A model generated the notes under the pieces. That model did no database searches. It had not been told where the DNA came from and worked only from the letters and a program-made list of their open reading frames with translations. A DNA stretch of 64,000 nt from CAG-492 sp045643465. GTDB lineage: Bacteria > Bacillota > Clostridia > TANB77 > CAG-508. Positions 52,167-60,084 of this stretch are shown here, piece by piece. The first letter of the stretch is position 1, and each line of letters opens with the position of its first letter. Location of the stretch: contig JAZUKV010000009.1 in the NCBI GenBank assembly GCA_045643465.1, positions 1 through 64,000 on the forward strand, given 5' to 3'. A program made the translations under genes and the position numbers.

Positions 52167-53309
52167 TTACAGAATTTCTTTCCAAATTTTATTATTAAAT
52201 AATACTTCGTATTTCATATTAAATTTATTACAAAAAGATTTTATTGCATATCCCACCTTTTTCATAAAATAATATTCTTCAAGCTCTTCTTTGTTAATTC
52301 TTTCATCACATATAAATTTTACAATAAAAACATTGTCTACAACTTTAACGTCTATATCTTTTATATATTGCATTTGTCGCATTCCTTCAATTTGAAGGCC
52401 TCTTGAAGTTACTCTTGTTGACTTTATATCCAATTTATCTGCTAGTATCAAAGCTAATTGAAATACATTATCTGTTTCAAATCCATCACTATGATTTTTT
52501 ATAGCATTCAATATTAAATTTTCATTCTCAAGTTTTATATTCTTATTAGCAAAATACTTTTTCGCAAAATCATAACTTCGCTCTCCATGATTTTGTTTCC
52601 CTTCACTAACTCCTGTATCATGCATATATGCTGCAATCTTTGCTTCCTCAACCTCTCTACCTTCTGCATTTATAGCTACCATGATTTTTTCTGTTAAATT
52701 AACAACATTCATAACATGATTTAAATCATGATGTGCAAAAAAATTATCATCTTCGCTAGTAGCTATTTTATTGTATATATTTATGATTTCCTGATCATTT
52801 ATAATCTGATTATATAAAAGCTCTCCTAAATCGTTATTAGTCTTATGCCTAGAAATGTTTTCCCCTTGTAGCACTTCCTTAAAAATTTTAGGTTTAATTA
52901 TTACATTATCCAAATCGTTTAAATCAACCCATTCATATTGAACATGAGATTCTTCTTCCCCCTCCACATTTTTCAATGTAGTTTCAATTAATTTATCTTT
53001 TTCATTCTTAAATTCTAATTTATAAATGAACAAATATTCTTGATAGTTTCTATTATTTAATTTGAATAGATTTTCAACAACTGTAATAAACTCTATAATC
53101 TCAACATCTTTTCCTAGCTCTTCCTTAATCTCTCTTACAATTGCTTCATCAGAAGTTTCTCCAAATTTAATTCTGCCTCCTACTAATGCGTAATATGATT
53201 TATTTATATCTCTATGTAATAATATTTTATTGTTATGGATAATAACTCCAGCAGCTCTGCAATTAATTCTCCAATCCTCTAAATCAATAGTTATATCTTT
53301 CCCCAACAT
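52167..53309 (-). CDS. Nudix-HD fusion protein
   Basis: 380 residues with two domains. The N-terminal Nudix hydrolase (about 10-150) has a canonical Nudix box: 'GGRIKFGETSDEAIVREIKE' then ELG (44-66). The C-terminal HD domain (about 165-300) has 'FFAHHDLNHVMNVV', 'IAAYMHDTG' and 'NHGERSYDFAKKYFA' with 'KNHSDGF'. Both are phosphohydrolase folds, so this protein may act on nucleotides or on a lipid/nucleotide-sugar signal in two steps (inference). ATG preceded by AAAGGAGAG. 21 bp after helD. Confidence 0.85.
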   Translation of the reverse strand: MLGKDITIDLEDWRINCRAAGVIIHNNKILLHRDINKSYYALVGGRIKFGETSDEAIVREIKEELGKDVEIIEFITVVENLFKLNNRNYQEYLFIYKLEFKNEKDKLIETTLKNVEGEEESHVQYEWVDLNDLDNVIIKPKIFKEVLQGENISRHKTNNDLGELLYNQIINDQEIINIYNKIATSEDDNFFAHHDLNHVMNVVNLTEKIMVAINAEGREVEEAKIAAYMHDTGVSEGKQNHGERSYDFAKKYFANKNIKLENENLILNAIKNHSDGFETDNVFQLALILADKLDIKSTRVTSRGLQIEGMRQMQYIKDIDVKVVDNVFIVKFICDERINKEELEEYYFMKKVGYAIKSFCNKFNMKYEVLFNNKIWKEIL

Positions 53310-53330
53310 AAACTTACTCTCCTTTTTTAA

Positions 53331-55517
53331 TTATTTAAAAAGCTCTGTTAATTTATCTATATATAAAATATCAATCTTACTCATAGCCCTTGTTATCGTC
53401 ACATATAGTAACTTTATATCTAAAGTACTATTAGTATATTTTTCATTATTTGCATTTGAAATTATTACACAATCAAATTCCAAACCTTTTGCTAAATATG
53501 ATGGAACTATTGATATGCCAGAATTATATTCTGAATCCTTACCTCTTATTAGTTTTACATCTTTTCTAAACTTAGCTAATGATTTTTCTATTTTTTCACA
53601 TTCTTTCATATCTTTTCCAATTATAGCAATTGACTTGTAGTCATTCATTAAATATGTATTAATTCTATCATTTATTATTTTTACATTTTCATCAAAATCT
53701 TCACATTTAATGAATTGTATTGAATTTTTTCTATCTATTACTGGCTCTCCCAATACGATAAATTCTTTTTCATATTCTGGAAGCTTATCTATAACATGGT
53801 TTGCCACATTCATTATTTCTTTAGTAGTTCTATATGTTTTTTGCAATGTTGTATATGTAGTTTTAATATTATTGAACTCAACATCAATGAATCTTTTCCA
53901 ATTTTCAATACCTCTATAATAATGAACTCCTTGGGCTATATCTCCTAATATAGTCATTGAATTGCTATTTAAAATAGTTTTCAAAACATCAAATTGAAAT
54001 TCTCCATAATCCTGCGCTTCATCTATAACCACATGTTTAATTTTGCATTTTTCCTTTATTCCAAAAATCTTTATTTGTATATACATAAGTGGTGCCAAAT
54101 CTTCAAATGCTATTTCATTCTTAATCAAATTTTTTAATGTATTTTGCTTTAAGTAAGATATTACTTCATTTTGATTCACCATATAGTTTTCTATAAAGTC
54201 TTTATAATATTTTACACAATCCCATTTTGGAATTTGGCTTAAATAAGCTTTTGCAATCTTCTTAGCATCTTTTTCTAAAGATTTTATCGTTTTATCATAT
54301 TCTTCATAAACTTTAACTCTTTCGTTACCAACTAGTCCTTCTATTCTTTTAGAGCGCTCATTTTTTATTTCATCTATCATAGAAGGTGCTAATTTATTAA
54401 ATGCTGTTACCATATTTTTTTCTATTTCATTTAATCTTGTTGTAAAATTATACATTTTATATGTATGCTTGAATAAATAATCTATTTCACCATATTTCAT
54501 TATTGTTTTTCCCATATAAGAAAAATCACATTTAGGTATAAAATTATTTTCCAAATTTATTAAATATTCATCTATTATTTTTTTAAAATTAATTGATGAT
54601 TTGAATTTTGCCTCTTCAATCATAATATCAACTTTGCCTTTATTTATCTCATCAAACTCTTTATTTACAATTATTACAAGTTTTTCATTACTATCTGATA
54701 TCTTTAATTTTTTTCCTATTACCTCATATGCAAAATCTTCGAAAGTCGTTTGTTTTACATCATCAACACCCAAATCAGGCAAAATATTTGATATATAATT
54801 TAAAAAGAATCTTGTTGGAGCAATTATCATAAATTCTTCTGGTTTAAATTCTTTTTCATAATTGTATATAAGATATGCAATCCTATGTAATGCTATAGTT
54901 GTTTTTCCGCTTCCTGCAACTCCTTGCACAATTAATGGATTATTTATATCAGCCCTTATTATTCTATTTTGTTCATCTTGTATTGTTGCAACAATATTTT
55001 TTAATCTATCATCAGCTTTCTCTTCTAATGCATTTTGCAAAAGTTCATCATTTCCTGTAACATTTATATTTACGTATTTTAATAGATTTTGATTTTCTAT
55101 AACATATTGTCGTTTCAGCAAAATTTCTCCTTTTATTTTTTCTCCCAAACACTCATACTCAGCTTTTCCTATTTTTCCTTCATAATATAGATTAGAAATT
55201 GGAGCTCTCCAATCTACAATTATTGGATAAGCTGTATTATTATCTAAAAGAGAAATTTTACCTATATATAATTTTTCAGTTTCTTTAGAATCTTCCTTAA
55301 AATCCATTCTTGCAAAATATGGTTTATCTTTTATCTTTTTTATATCATGCAATTTTTTTATTTGTGCTAATAAAACATTAGCTTTTGCTATATTCTCTAA
55401 ATCAAAATTCATATCTGAATTACTTAATGATTCCTCTATATTTGATTCTTCTTGATTAATTTTCTCTATAACTTGTTTTAGTTTTTCTTTTTCTTGCAAA
55501 AGAATTTCTTCATCCAT
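53331..55517 (-). CDS. helD: RNA polymerase-recycling helicase HelD
   Basis: 728 residues, the expected HelD size. N-terminal coiled coil (1-40, 'EKEKLKQVIEKINQEESNIE') that enters the RNA polymerase channel, then a UvrD-like core with 'IVQGVAGSGKTTIALHRIAY' and 'VVIDEAQDYGEFQF', 'GDIAQGVHYYRGI', 'VPSYLAKGLEFDCVII', and 'VTITRAMSKIDILYID'. HelD removes stalled RNA polymerase from DNA or RNA. It lies upstream of the Nudix-HD gene and downstream of an HD gene on the same strand. Confidence 0.92.
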   Translation of the reverse strand: MDEEILLQEKEKLKQVIEKINQEESNIEESLSNSDMNFDLENIAKANVLLAQIKKLHDIKKIKDKPYFARMDFKEDSKETEKLYIGKISLLDNNTAYPIIVDWRAPISNLYYEGKIGKAEYECLGEKIKGEILLKRQYVIENQNLLKYVNINVTGNDELLQNALEEKADDRLKNIVATIQDEQNRIIRADINNPLIVQGVAGSGKTTIALHRIAYLIYNYEKEFKPEEFMIIAPTRFFLNYISNILPDLGVDDVKQTTFEDFAYEVIGKKLKISDSNEKLVIIVNKEFDEINKGKVDIMIEEAKFKSSINFKKIIDEYLINLENNFIPKCDFSYMGKTIMKYGEIDYLFKHTYKMYNFTTRLNEIEKNMVTAFNKLAPSMIDEIKNERSKRIEGLVGNERVKVYEEYDKTIKSLEKDAKKIAKAYLSQIPKWDCVKYYKDFIENYMVNQNEVISYLKQNTLKNLIKNEIAFEDLAPLMYIQIKIFGIKEKCKIKHVVIDEAQDYGEFQFDVLKTILNSNSMTILGDIAQGVHYYRGIENWKRFIDVEFNNIKTTYTTLQKTYRTTKEIMNVANHVIDKLPEYEKEFIVLGEPVIDRKNSIQFIKCEDFDENVKIINDRINTYLMNDYKSIAIIGKDMKECEKIEKSLAKFRKDVKLIRGKDSEYNSGISIVPSYLAKGLEFDCVIISNANNEKYTNSTLDIKLLYVTITRAMSKIDILYIDKLTELFK

Positions 55518-55547
55518 TACAAAAACTTCCCTTCCATATAAATTTTT

Positions 55548-56189
55548 TTATACTAATCCATTGACTTTTTTACACATTTTTATAAACTCTTCCTTGTTAT
55601 CAATCAGACATTGTAGTTTTTGTAAATATTCTCCATATTTTTTATCTTCTACGTAATATTTATTTACCGCATAACCATTCTTTCCAAATTTTTTTATTGC
55701 ATGTTCATATACTCGCTCTATCTGCTGCTCCTGTGTTAAATCTTTATAGTGCTCTAACCCATACATATATGTCCTTTTAAAAAATGTATCTATATCTACA
55801 TTTTTATCTGCTGACGCTAAGATCTTTCCATATATATTTCGTGGATTCTCTTTTTTTGATGCTCTATGATCTTCTATTGCTTCTTTTATTATTGCTCTTT
55901 GTTCAGGAGAAAAAAATCTTTGTAAATTTTTATCTTCATACATCCATTCTGCTGAAACTTTTTCATGATTTTCTCTATCAATATGATCTCCTATATCATG
56001 ATAAACAACTGCAGTATATAGCATATCATAATTTAGCTCTGCTTTATATGGTTTAGATATTTCAAAAGCCCTTTTTAAAACAGTTTTTATATGATTTAAA
56101 TTATGAGCCTCTCCATTTAAATCATAAATTTTAAATATATTTTTTTCAATATATTCCTTTAAGTCATCGCTTACAAGCTCTTCGTTCAT
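55548..56189 (-). CDS. HD-domain protein
   Basis: 213 residues. HD signature residues: 'GEAHNLNHIKTVLKRAFEIS' and 'YTAVVYHDIGDHID' with 'EDHRASKKENP'. Alpha-helical throughout. Probable metal-dependent phosphohydrolase of unknown substrate. Third HD protein within about 9 kb (with 47916 and the Nudix-HD fusion). It precedes helD by 30 bp, giving an HD, helD, Nudix-HD run. It follows the 5S-like RNA. Confidence 0.72.
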   Translation of the reverse strand: MNEELVSDDLKEYIEKNIFKIYDLNGEAHNLNHIKTVLKRAFEISKPYKAELNYDMLYTAVVYHDIGDHIDRENHEKVSAEWMYEDKNLQRFFSPEQRAIIKEAIEDHRASKKENPRNIYGKILASADKNVDIDTFFKRTYMYGLEHYKDLTQEQQIERVYEHAIKKFGKNGYAVNKYYVEDKKYGEYLQKLQCLIDNKEEFIKMCKKVNGLV

Positions 56190-56315
56190 TTTATTTACCT
56201 CCCAATATTTACTTTATAATTAAAAATAAATCCCTCCTTTATTTAAAATTGACCAATCTCCATTAGCCTTATTGCAATTTTCTTTGAATCCTATAAAAAC
56301 TTACAGACACAAAAA

Positions 56316-56343
56316 CACCAAGTATTTGATTAAATACTTGGTA
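56316..56343 (-). terminator. Terminator of the 5S-like RNA
   Basis: On the minus strand ACCAAGTATTT pairs with AAATACTTGGT around AATC, followed by GTTTTTG. The only gene it can end is the 5S-like RNA. Confidence 0.7.
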
Positions 56344-56393
56344 TCTATATGATTTTTCATCTTATTTTTGTTTTAATATTATAGGCAATCTAA

Positions 56394-56496
56394 TTTTTGC
56401 AATACTTAAAAATGACATATAATCATATAAATACTGAAAAAGTAGAGTTTGACTACTGTGTTCGGAATGGTTACAGGTATCCCTCTAAATTCACGT
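56394..56496 (-). ncRNA. Divergent 5S rRNA-like RNA
   Basis: The minus strand contains the 5S core (GATACCTGTAACCATTCCGA followed by ACACAGTAGTCAAACTC), matching the loop B-helix III-loop C part of Firmicutes 5S rRNA, then a helix TAGAG/CTCTA like helix II and a hairpin ATATGA/TGTCAT with an AGTAT/AGTATTG loop-E-like element. Helix I cannot be paired, and some conserved bases differ (ACCAT for CCCAT). Own promoter and terminator, no 16S or 23S nearby. Either a decayed 5S gene or a specialised 5S-like RNA. Exact ends uncertain. Confidence 0.6.
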
Positions 56497-56501
56497 TCAC
56501 A

Positions 56502-56530
56502 ATGTTAACATTTTTTTGTTTTTTTGTCAA
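56502..56530 (-). promoter_or_regulatory. Promoter of the 5S-like RNA
   Basis: TTGACA (56525-56530), 17 bp, TAACAT (56502-56507) with TG extension; start expected near 56495, at the 5' end of the 5S-like sequence. Confidence 0.65.
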
Positions 56531-56563
56531 CAAATATTTGAATATTTTTGCACCCCAATAAAT

Positions 56564-57115
56564 CTATTTTTCTTTATTAAATATTTTTAATATTTTTCCA
56601 GAAAATCCTACTATTTTTGTTGAATTTCTTTGTGCTATACCTTTACCTAAAGCTTTTCCTCCTATTGTTAATGCTGCAACTATCGCACTTATTATAAATT
56701 GTATATCAAAACTTAAATTAAAATTACTTGTTATTTTAAAAGCAATTAGTGCACTTATAGATCCACTTAAAACTCCTGCTACATCTCCTATAACATCTGC
56801 ACATATATTAGAAACTTTAGCAGAATTTTTAATTAGATTTAAAGATGTTTTTGATCCTGGAATTTTTTTAGCAGCCATAGCATTAAAATCAGATTCTTTT
56901 CCGACTGTTACAGCTACACCTAATATATCAAATACTATTCCTAATGCTATTACAAGTAATAGAATTAATATAGCTGGTACTATTGATAATTTACTTATTG
57001 CAGTTGTTGATATAAATGAAAAAATTATCGACAATACAAATGAGACTATGACAACTGTTATAAACCACTTGATTTGCGATGATTCCTTTTTATCTTTCTT
57101 ATTTTTTTCTTTCAT
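56564..57115 (-). CDS. oapA: OLE RNA-associated membrane protein OapA
   Basis: 183 residues with four hydrophobic segments (about 16-36, 45-66, 108-127 and 136-156) and a very basic N-terminus (KEKNKKDKKESS). Between the second and third helices is 'FDILGVAVTVGKESDFNAMA' then 'AKKIPGSKTSLNLIKNSAKV' and 'NICADVIGDVAGVLSGS', the pattern of the OapA family that binds OLE RNA. OapA anchors OLE RNA to the membrane and the complex supports growth under stress such as alcohol, cold or magnesium. It starts 62 bp beyond the 3' end of the RNA on the same strand, the standard OLE-oapA layout. Confidence 0.88.
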   Translation of the reverse strand: MKEKNKKDKKESSQIKWFITVVIVSFVLSIIFSFISTTAISKLSIVPAILILLLVIALGIVFDILGVAVTVGKESDFNAMAAKKIPGSKTSLNLIKNSAKVSNICADVIGDVAGVLSGSISALIAFKITSNFNLSFDIQFIISAIVAALTIGGKALGKGIAQRNSTKIVGFSGKILKIFNKEK

Positions 57116-57177
57116 TATTTATTTTATCTCTCCTATTGTTTGTTATTATTAAATTTTCTTTAAGTATTTTAATAATA

Positions 57178-57760
57178 TCTTCGGTGGTGAAATTTAAGTA
57201 AATCTTACGGTTTAGGTCTAGTTGAATTTCTCTATTTCCCACTAAGCATTACTACTTAGCCGTTTCCATTTAAAGGAAATAATCAATAGATTAATTGATT
57301 ACCAGACAGCCACTTAAGTCCGTACTTTAATCCTTAAATTCCTATGCTCTAATTGAGCAAACACTCTAGAAGTTTTCCTTAATACACTTATGTCTAATAC
57401 TAGTTTCTTTTGCAATAACTATTTCATAACATGATTGGTAACTATTTTTGGCCATAGTCCATAATTACCTCGGATGTTAATCCCAAAATCATCACTCAAA
57501 ACAGGCTACACTATATATTGTGTCTTGGCACTTTATATAGGTTTAACTTAAATTAAATGTATAACATAAATTTCAAGCCTCCGCGAAAATAGGGGATTAT
57601 TATGTATGCCATTACATAATTCCCTAAAATCTTTACTCCCTGAAAACACACAAAACTGGCATTCCGCGCATCAACAAGAAACTTCAACGATGTGCCCTTT
57701 AGTGGATTTTTAGCCCCACCCTCGTAAAAGATAGTGTAACTAGAATAATGCACCACCGAA
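57178..57760 (-). ncRNA. OLE RNA (Ornate Large Extremophilic RNA)
   Basis: About 583 nt of highly structured, non-coding sequence. Its ends pair: CGGTGGTG near the 5' end (plus 57751-57758) with CACCACCG near the 3' end (57182-57189). It is less AT-rich than typical spacers, has internal GC-containing conserved-looking blocks (GAGGGTGGGGCT, GATGCGCGGAATGCC, CGCGGAGGCTTGAAATT), and is followed by oapA. Length, closing helix and partner gene all fit OLE RNA. The frame spanning 57553-57774 is not a gene. Identification by structure search has not been done. Confidence 0.85.
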
Positions 57761-57764
57761 ATAT

Positions 57765-57793
57765 ATATTAGCATATTTTGTATAAAATTTCAA
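57765..57793 (-). promoter_or_regulatory. OLE RNA promoter
   Basis: TTGAAA (57788-57793), 17 bp, TAATAT (57765-57770); start expected near 57760. Confidence 0.65.
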
Positions 57794-57845
57794 GTATTAC
57801 TAATTTGATTTTGCTAATTCAAAATATAATTCTATATAAAAATAA

Positions 57846-57876
57846 AAAAAACCTAAACTATACCGTTTAGGTTTTT
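57846..57876 (-). terminator. Terminator of the infC-rpmI-rplT operon
   Basis: AAAACCTAAAC pairs with GTTTAGGTTTT, with a T-run on the minus strand, just beyond the rplT stop. Confidence 0.8.
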
Positions 57877-57880
57877 ATTC

Positions 57881-58231
57881 TTAAGCTTTTTTTGCTATTT
57901 CAGCTATTTTAGCAAATGCTGCAGCATCGCTAACAGCTAATTCAGCTAGCATTTTTCTGTTTATAACAACATTAGCTTTTTTTAATCCAGCTATTAATGT
58001 GCTGTATGTTAATCCATTCATTCTTGCAGCAGCATTAATTCTTGCTATCCATAATTTTCTGAAATTACTCTTTTTGTCTTTTCTTCCTACATAAGCATAT
58101 GCTCCTGATTTCATAACAGCTTGTTTAGCCATTCTAAATCTGTAGTGCTTTGCACCATAATATCCTTTTGCTCTTTTTAATACTTTTTTATGTTTTTTAC
58201 GAGTAATTATTGCTGTTTTAACTCTTGCCAT
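57881..58231 (-). CDS. rplT: 50S ribosomal protein L20
   Basis: 116 residues, standard bL20: 'MARVKTAIITRKKHKKVLKR', 'AKGYYGAKHYRFRMAKQAVM', 'NFRKLWIARINAAARMNGLT'. It binds 23S rRNA in early 50S assembly and represses its own operon through the leader mRNA in many bacteria. Last of infC-rpmI-rplT, with 34 bp after rpmI. Confidence 0.98.
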   Translation of the reverse strand: MARVKTAIITRKKHKKVLKRAKGYYGAKHYRFRMAKQAVMKSGAYAYVGRKDKKSNFRKLWIARINAAARMNGLTYSTLIAGLKKANVVINRKMLAELAVSDAAAFAKIAEIAKKA

Positions 58232-58265
58232 TTAAAATTCAACTCCTATCTTTCTTATTATAATC

Positions 58266-58472
58266 TTATTTTGTACCATATGGTAATAATTTCTTAATTC
58301 CTGCTTCACAAGTCTTGTCTGCATATGCATTCATAACTTTTCCAGTTTTCTTTTGTCTTCTTGTTTTATTAGCAAATAAATGCTTTCTGTTAGATTTTGT
58401 TCTCTTAACCTTTCCAGTTGCTGTATAGCTATATCTTTTTGCAGCTGCTTTGTTTGTTTTTAATTTTGGCAT
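58266..58472 (-). CDS. rpmI: 50S ribosomal protein L35
   Basis: 68 residues, bL35: 'MPKLKTNKAAAKRYSYTATG' and 'KRTKSNRKHLFANKTRRQKK'. Middle gene of the infC-rpmI-rplT operon, 19 bp after infC. It is a small basic protein of the large subunit. Confidence 0.97.
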   Translation of the reverse strand: MPKLKTNKAAAKRYSYTATGKVKRTKSNRKHLFANKTRRQKKTGKVMNAYADKTCEAGIKKLLPYGTK

Positions 58473-58491
58473 AATAATTTCTCCCTTCTAA

Positions 58492-59007
58492 TTATTTATC
58501 TGTCTTTTTAGCTAGTATTACAAACATGTTTTTACCTTCCAATAAAGGCTTTTTTTCTGGAGTTGCTACATCAGATAATTCTTCAATAAATTGATTTAAT
58601 GCTTCTTCTCCTAGTTTTACATAGTTTAATTCTCTTCCTCTAAACTTAACAGTGATTTTAACTTTATTTCCTTCTTCAAGGAATTTTTTTGCATTTTTAC
58701 ATTTGAATTCGAAATCATGTTGCTCTATATTTGGAGTAATTCTGATTTCTTTAGTTTCCAATGTTTTTTGTTTTTTACGAGCTTCTTTTTCTTTTTTAGC
58801 TTGTTCAAATTTATATTTACCATAATTCATAATTTTACATACTGGTACTTCTAAATTTGGAGAAACTAAAACTAAATCTAATTTTTTCTCGAAAGCTATA
58901 TCAAGTGCTTCATTTAAAGAAAGCTTTCCTAATTTTTCTCCGTTCTCGTCAATTACTTGAACTTCTTTCGCCTTTATTTGTTCATTTATTGGTAATTCTT
59001 GTTTTAT
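58492..59007 (-). CDS. infC: Translation initiation factor IF-3, AUA start codon
   Basis: 171 residues when read from an ATA at 59007-59005, nine bases after AGGAGG. The extra N-terminal part reads IKQELPINEQIKAKEVQVID and completes the IF3 N-domain; starting at the first ATG (58830) would lose it. The C-domain has 'ITVKFRGRELNYVKLG'. Non-AUG starts (AUU, AUA, AUC) in infC let IF3 repress its own translation, because IF3 rejects such codons. IF3 binds the 30S subunit and checks initiator tRNA. First gene of infC-rpmI-rplT. Confidence 0.93.
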   Translation of the reverse strand: MKQELPINEQIKAKEVQVIDENGEKLGKLSLNEALDIAFEKKLDLVLVSPNLEVPVCKIMNYGKYKFEQAKKEKEARKKQKTLETKEIRITPNIEQHDFEFKCKNAKKFLEEGNKVKITVKFRGRELNYVKLGEEALNQFIEELSDVATPEKKPLLEGKNMFVILAKKTDK

Positions 59008-59069
59008 AGTAAAACACCTCCTACTAGTTATATCGCCAAATTTTATTGTACAAATCTTTATTTTTGCAT

Positions 59070-59239
59070 AAAAAAATTGATTTGTCTATAAGAACAAATC
59101 AACCCACAAAATATTTTTATAATAATTCTATTTGTATACATTATATTTAATTATAATGATATCATAATTATATTTATAAAAATGTTAACCTTTTTCTATT
59201 CGATAAGGTGAGAAGTGGATTGCTTCTTCTTTTATTGAC
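59070..59239 (-). promoter_or_regulatory. infC operon leader with attenuator (L20-type)
   Basis: The leader of about 230 nt runs from the promoter to infC. It contains a CTTCTCACC segment (59206-59214 on the minus strand) as in Bacillus-type infC leaders, and an intrinsic terminator, TTGATTTGT (59077-59085)/ACAAATCAA (59094-59102) with seven T, about 60 nt before infC. This fits premature termination triggered by L20 or IF3 binding; the detailed L20 site was not modelled. Confidence 0.7.
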
Positions 59240-59245
59240 TTAACA

Positions 59246-59274
59246 ATAATACATTATTTTGTACTCATTGTCAA
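59246..59274 (-). promoter_or_regulatory. infC operon promoter
   Basis: TTGACA (59269-59274), 17 bp, TATTAT (59246-59251) with TG extension one base off. Confidence 0.8.
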
Positions 59275-59347
59275 TAGTTTTGCTCACTATTTTGAAAAAA
59301 TTTTTTCAGATTTTTCCTGTATTTTGTTATCACTTTCCTTGCCTAAT

Positions 59348-59376
59348 TTGACTTTTGGGCTTTTTTATGCTATAAT
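59348..59376 (+). promoter_or_regulatory. Promoter of the 59427 gene
   Basis: TTGACT (59348-59353), 17 bp, TATAAT (59371-59376) preceded by TGC. Confidence 0.75.
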
Positions 59377-59426
59377 AAATTGATTTCAATAAATATATCC
59401 AATAACGGATAAAGGAGGTTTTCATA

Positions 59427-59612
59427 ATGACTACAAACATACCAACTACTCTTTTAGGACTCCCAGTTGCAATTTTAAAAGGATTTCAAGATTTTAACTC
59501 TGCATATAATCAGAAAACAAATCTGGAAGACGAGGGTAATTACTACGTTTACCAAAATCCTTTAGACAAACTATTTTATGTTCTCGGAGAGAAATCATAT
59601 TATTGTTGTTAA
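59427..59612 (+). CDS. Small monocistronic hypothetical protein
   Basis: 61 residues: MTTNIPTTLLGLPVAILKG, then 'FQDFNSAYNQKTNLEDEGNY' and a C-terminus 'KLFYVLGEKSYYCC'. Soluble, no family recognised. ATAAAGGAGG ribosome binding site, own promoter and strong terminator (59626). Its last strand pattern (F-Y-V-L-G-E-K) resembles that of the next gene (W-Y-V-I-V-K-R), and both are about 60 residues, so they could be distant relatives. Confidence 0.6.
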   Translation: MTTNIPTTLLGLPVAILKGFQDFNSAYNQKTNLEDEGNYYVYQNPLDKLFYVLGEKSYYCC

Positions 59613-59625
59613 TTTTCATTATGGC

Positions 59626-59660
59626 AGAAGGTTGTTTTTCAACCTTCTTTTATTCTTTTT
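59626..59660 (+). terminator. Terminator of the 59427 gene
   Basis: AGAAGGTTG (59626-59634) pairs with CAACCTTCT (59640-59648), followed by TTTATTCTTTTT. Confidence 0.85.
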
Positions 59661-59693
59661 ATGAACAAAACAACAAAACTAGAATTAATTTCA

Positions 59694-59722
59694 TTGACAT
59701 AAAATCATGTGTTTGTTATAAT
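59694..59722 (+). promoter_or_regulatory. Promoter of the 59753 gene
   Basis: TTGACA (59694-59699), 17 bp, TATAAT (59717-59722) with TGT extension. Confidence 0.8.
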
Positions 59723-59752
59723 TACCTCACTATAAATAGGAGGTGCAACATA

Positions 59753-59929
59753 ATGAAACCATTCTCATTTGCTCCGTTCCCCTACCAAGACTATCGAGTT
59801 GAATCTATTGGATTCAATTATCTTTCTGATGCTAAACAAGAAATAGAAAATTATTATTCAGATCAAACTTGTGTTGCATTTTTTGATGAAGATGATTGTC
59901 GATGGTATGTTATAGTTAAACGAAAATAG
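59753..59929 (+). CDS. Small monocistronic hypothetical protein
   Basis: 58 residues: MKPFSFAPFPYQDYRVESIG, then 'FNYLSDAKQEIENYYSDQTC' and 'FFDEDDCRWYVIVKRK'. The frame extends upstream to 59603, but the ATG at 59753 has a good TAGGAGGTGC ribosome binding site. Acidic and aromatic-rich, with no family recognised. Own promoter and terminator. Codon and promoter style match the other short plus-strand genes. Confidence 0.6.
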   Translation: MKPFSFAPFPYQDYRVESIGFNYLSDAKQEIENYYSDQTCVAFFDEDDCRWYVIVKRK

Positions 59930-59950
59930 CATAGAGAATATATTCATTAA

Positions 59951-59990
59951 AAAAGTGGAAAATTTTTTTGAATCTTCCACTTTATTTTTT
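59951..59990 (+). terminator. Terminator of the 59753 gene
   Basis: AAAGTGGAA pairs with TTCCACTTT, followed by ATTTTTTGC. Confidence 0.75.
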
Positions 59991-60049
59991 GCATATTTGT
60001 CAAAAGACTTATATATACGCAAAATTTCTAATATTTTTCTTAATATTGC

Positions 60050-60078
60050 TTGACTTTTCCTAATGTTTGTAATAAAAT
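60050..60078 (+). promoter_or_regulatory. rplM-rpsI promoter
   Basis: TTGACT (60050-60055), 17 bp, TAAAAT (60073-60078). Confidence 0.7.
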
Positions 60079-60084
60079 AGGAAA

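Noticed and set aside
57553..57774. 73-residue frame on the minus strand
   Set aside because: It lies inside OLE RNA and ignores its structure; no ribosome binding site.
59603..59752. Longer N-terminus for the 59753 gene
   Set aside because: It covers the previous terminator and the gene's own promoter; the ATG at 59753 has the good ribosome binding site.
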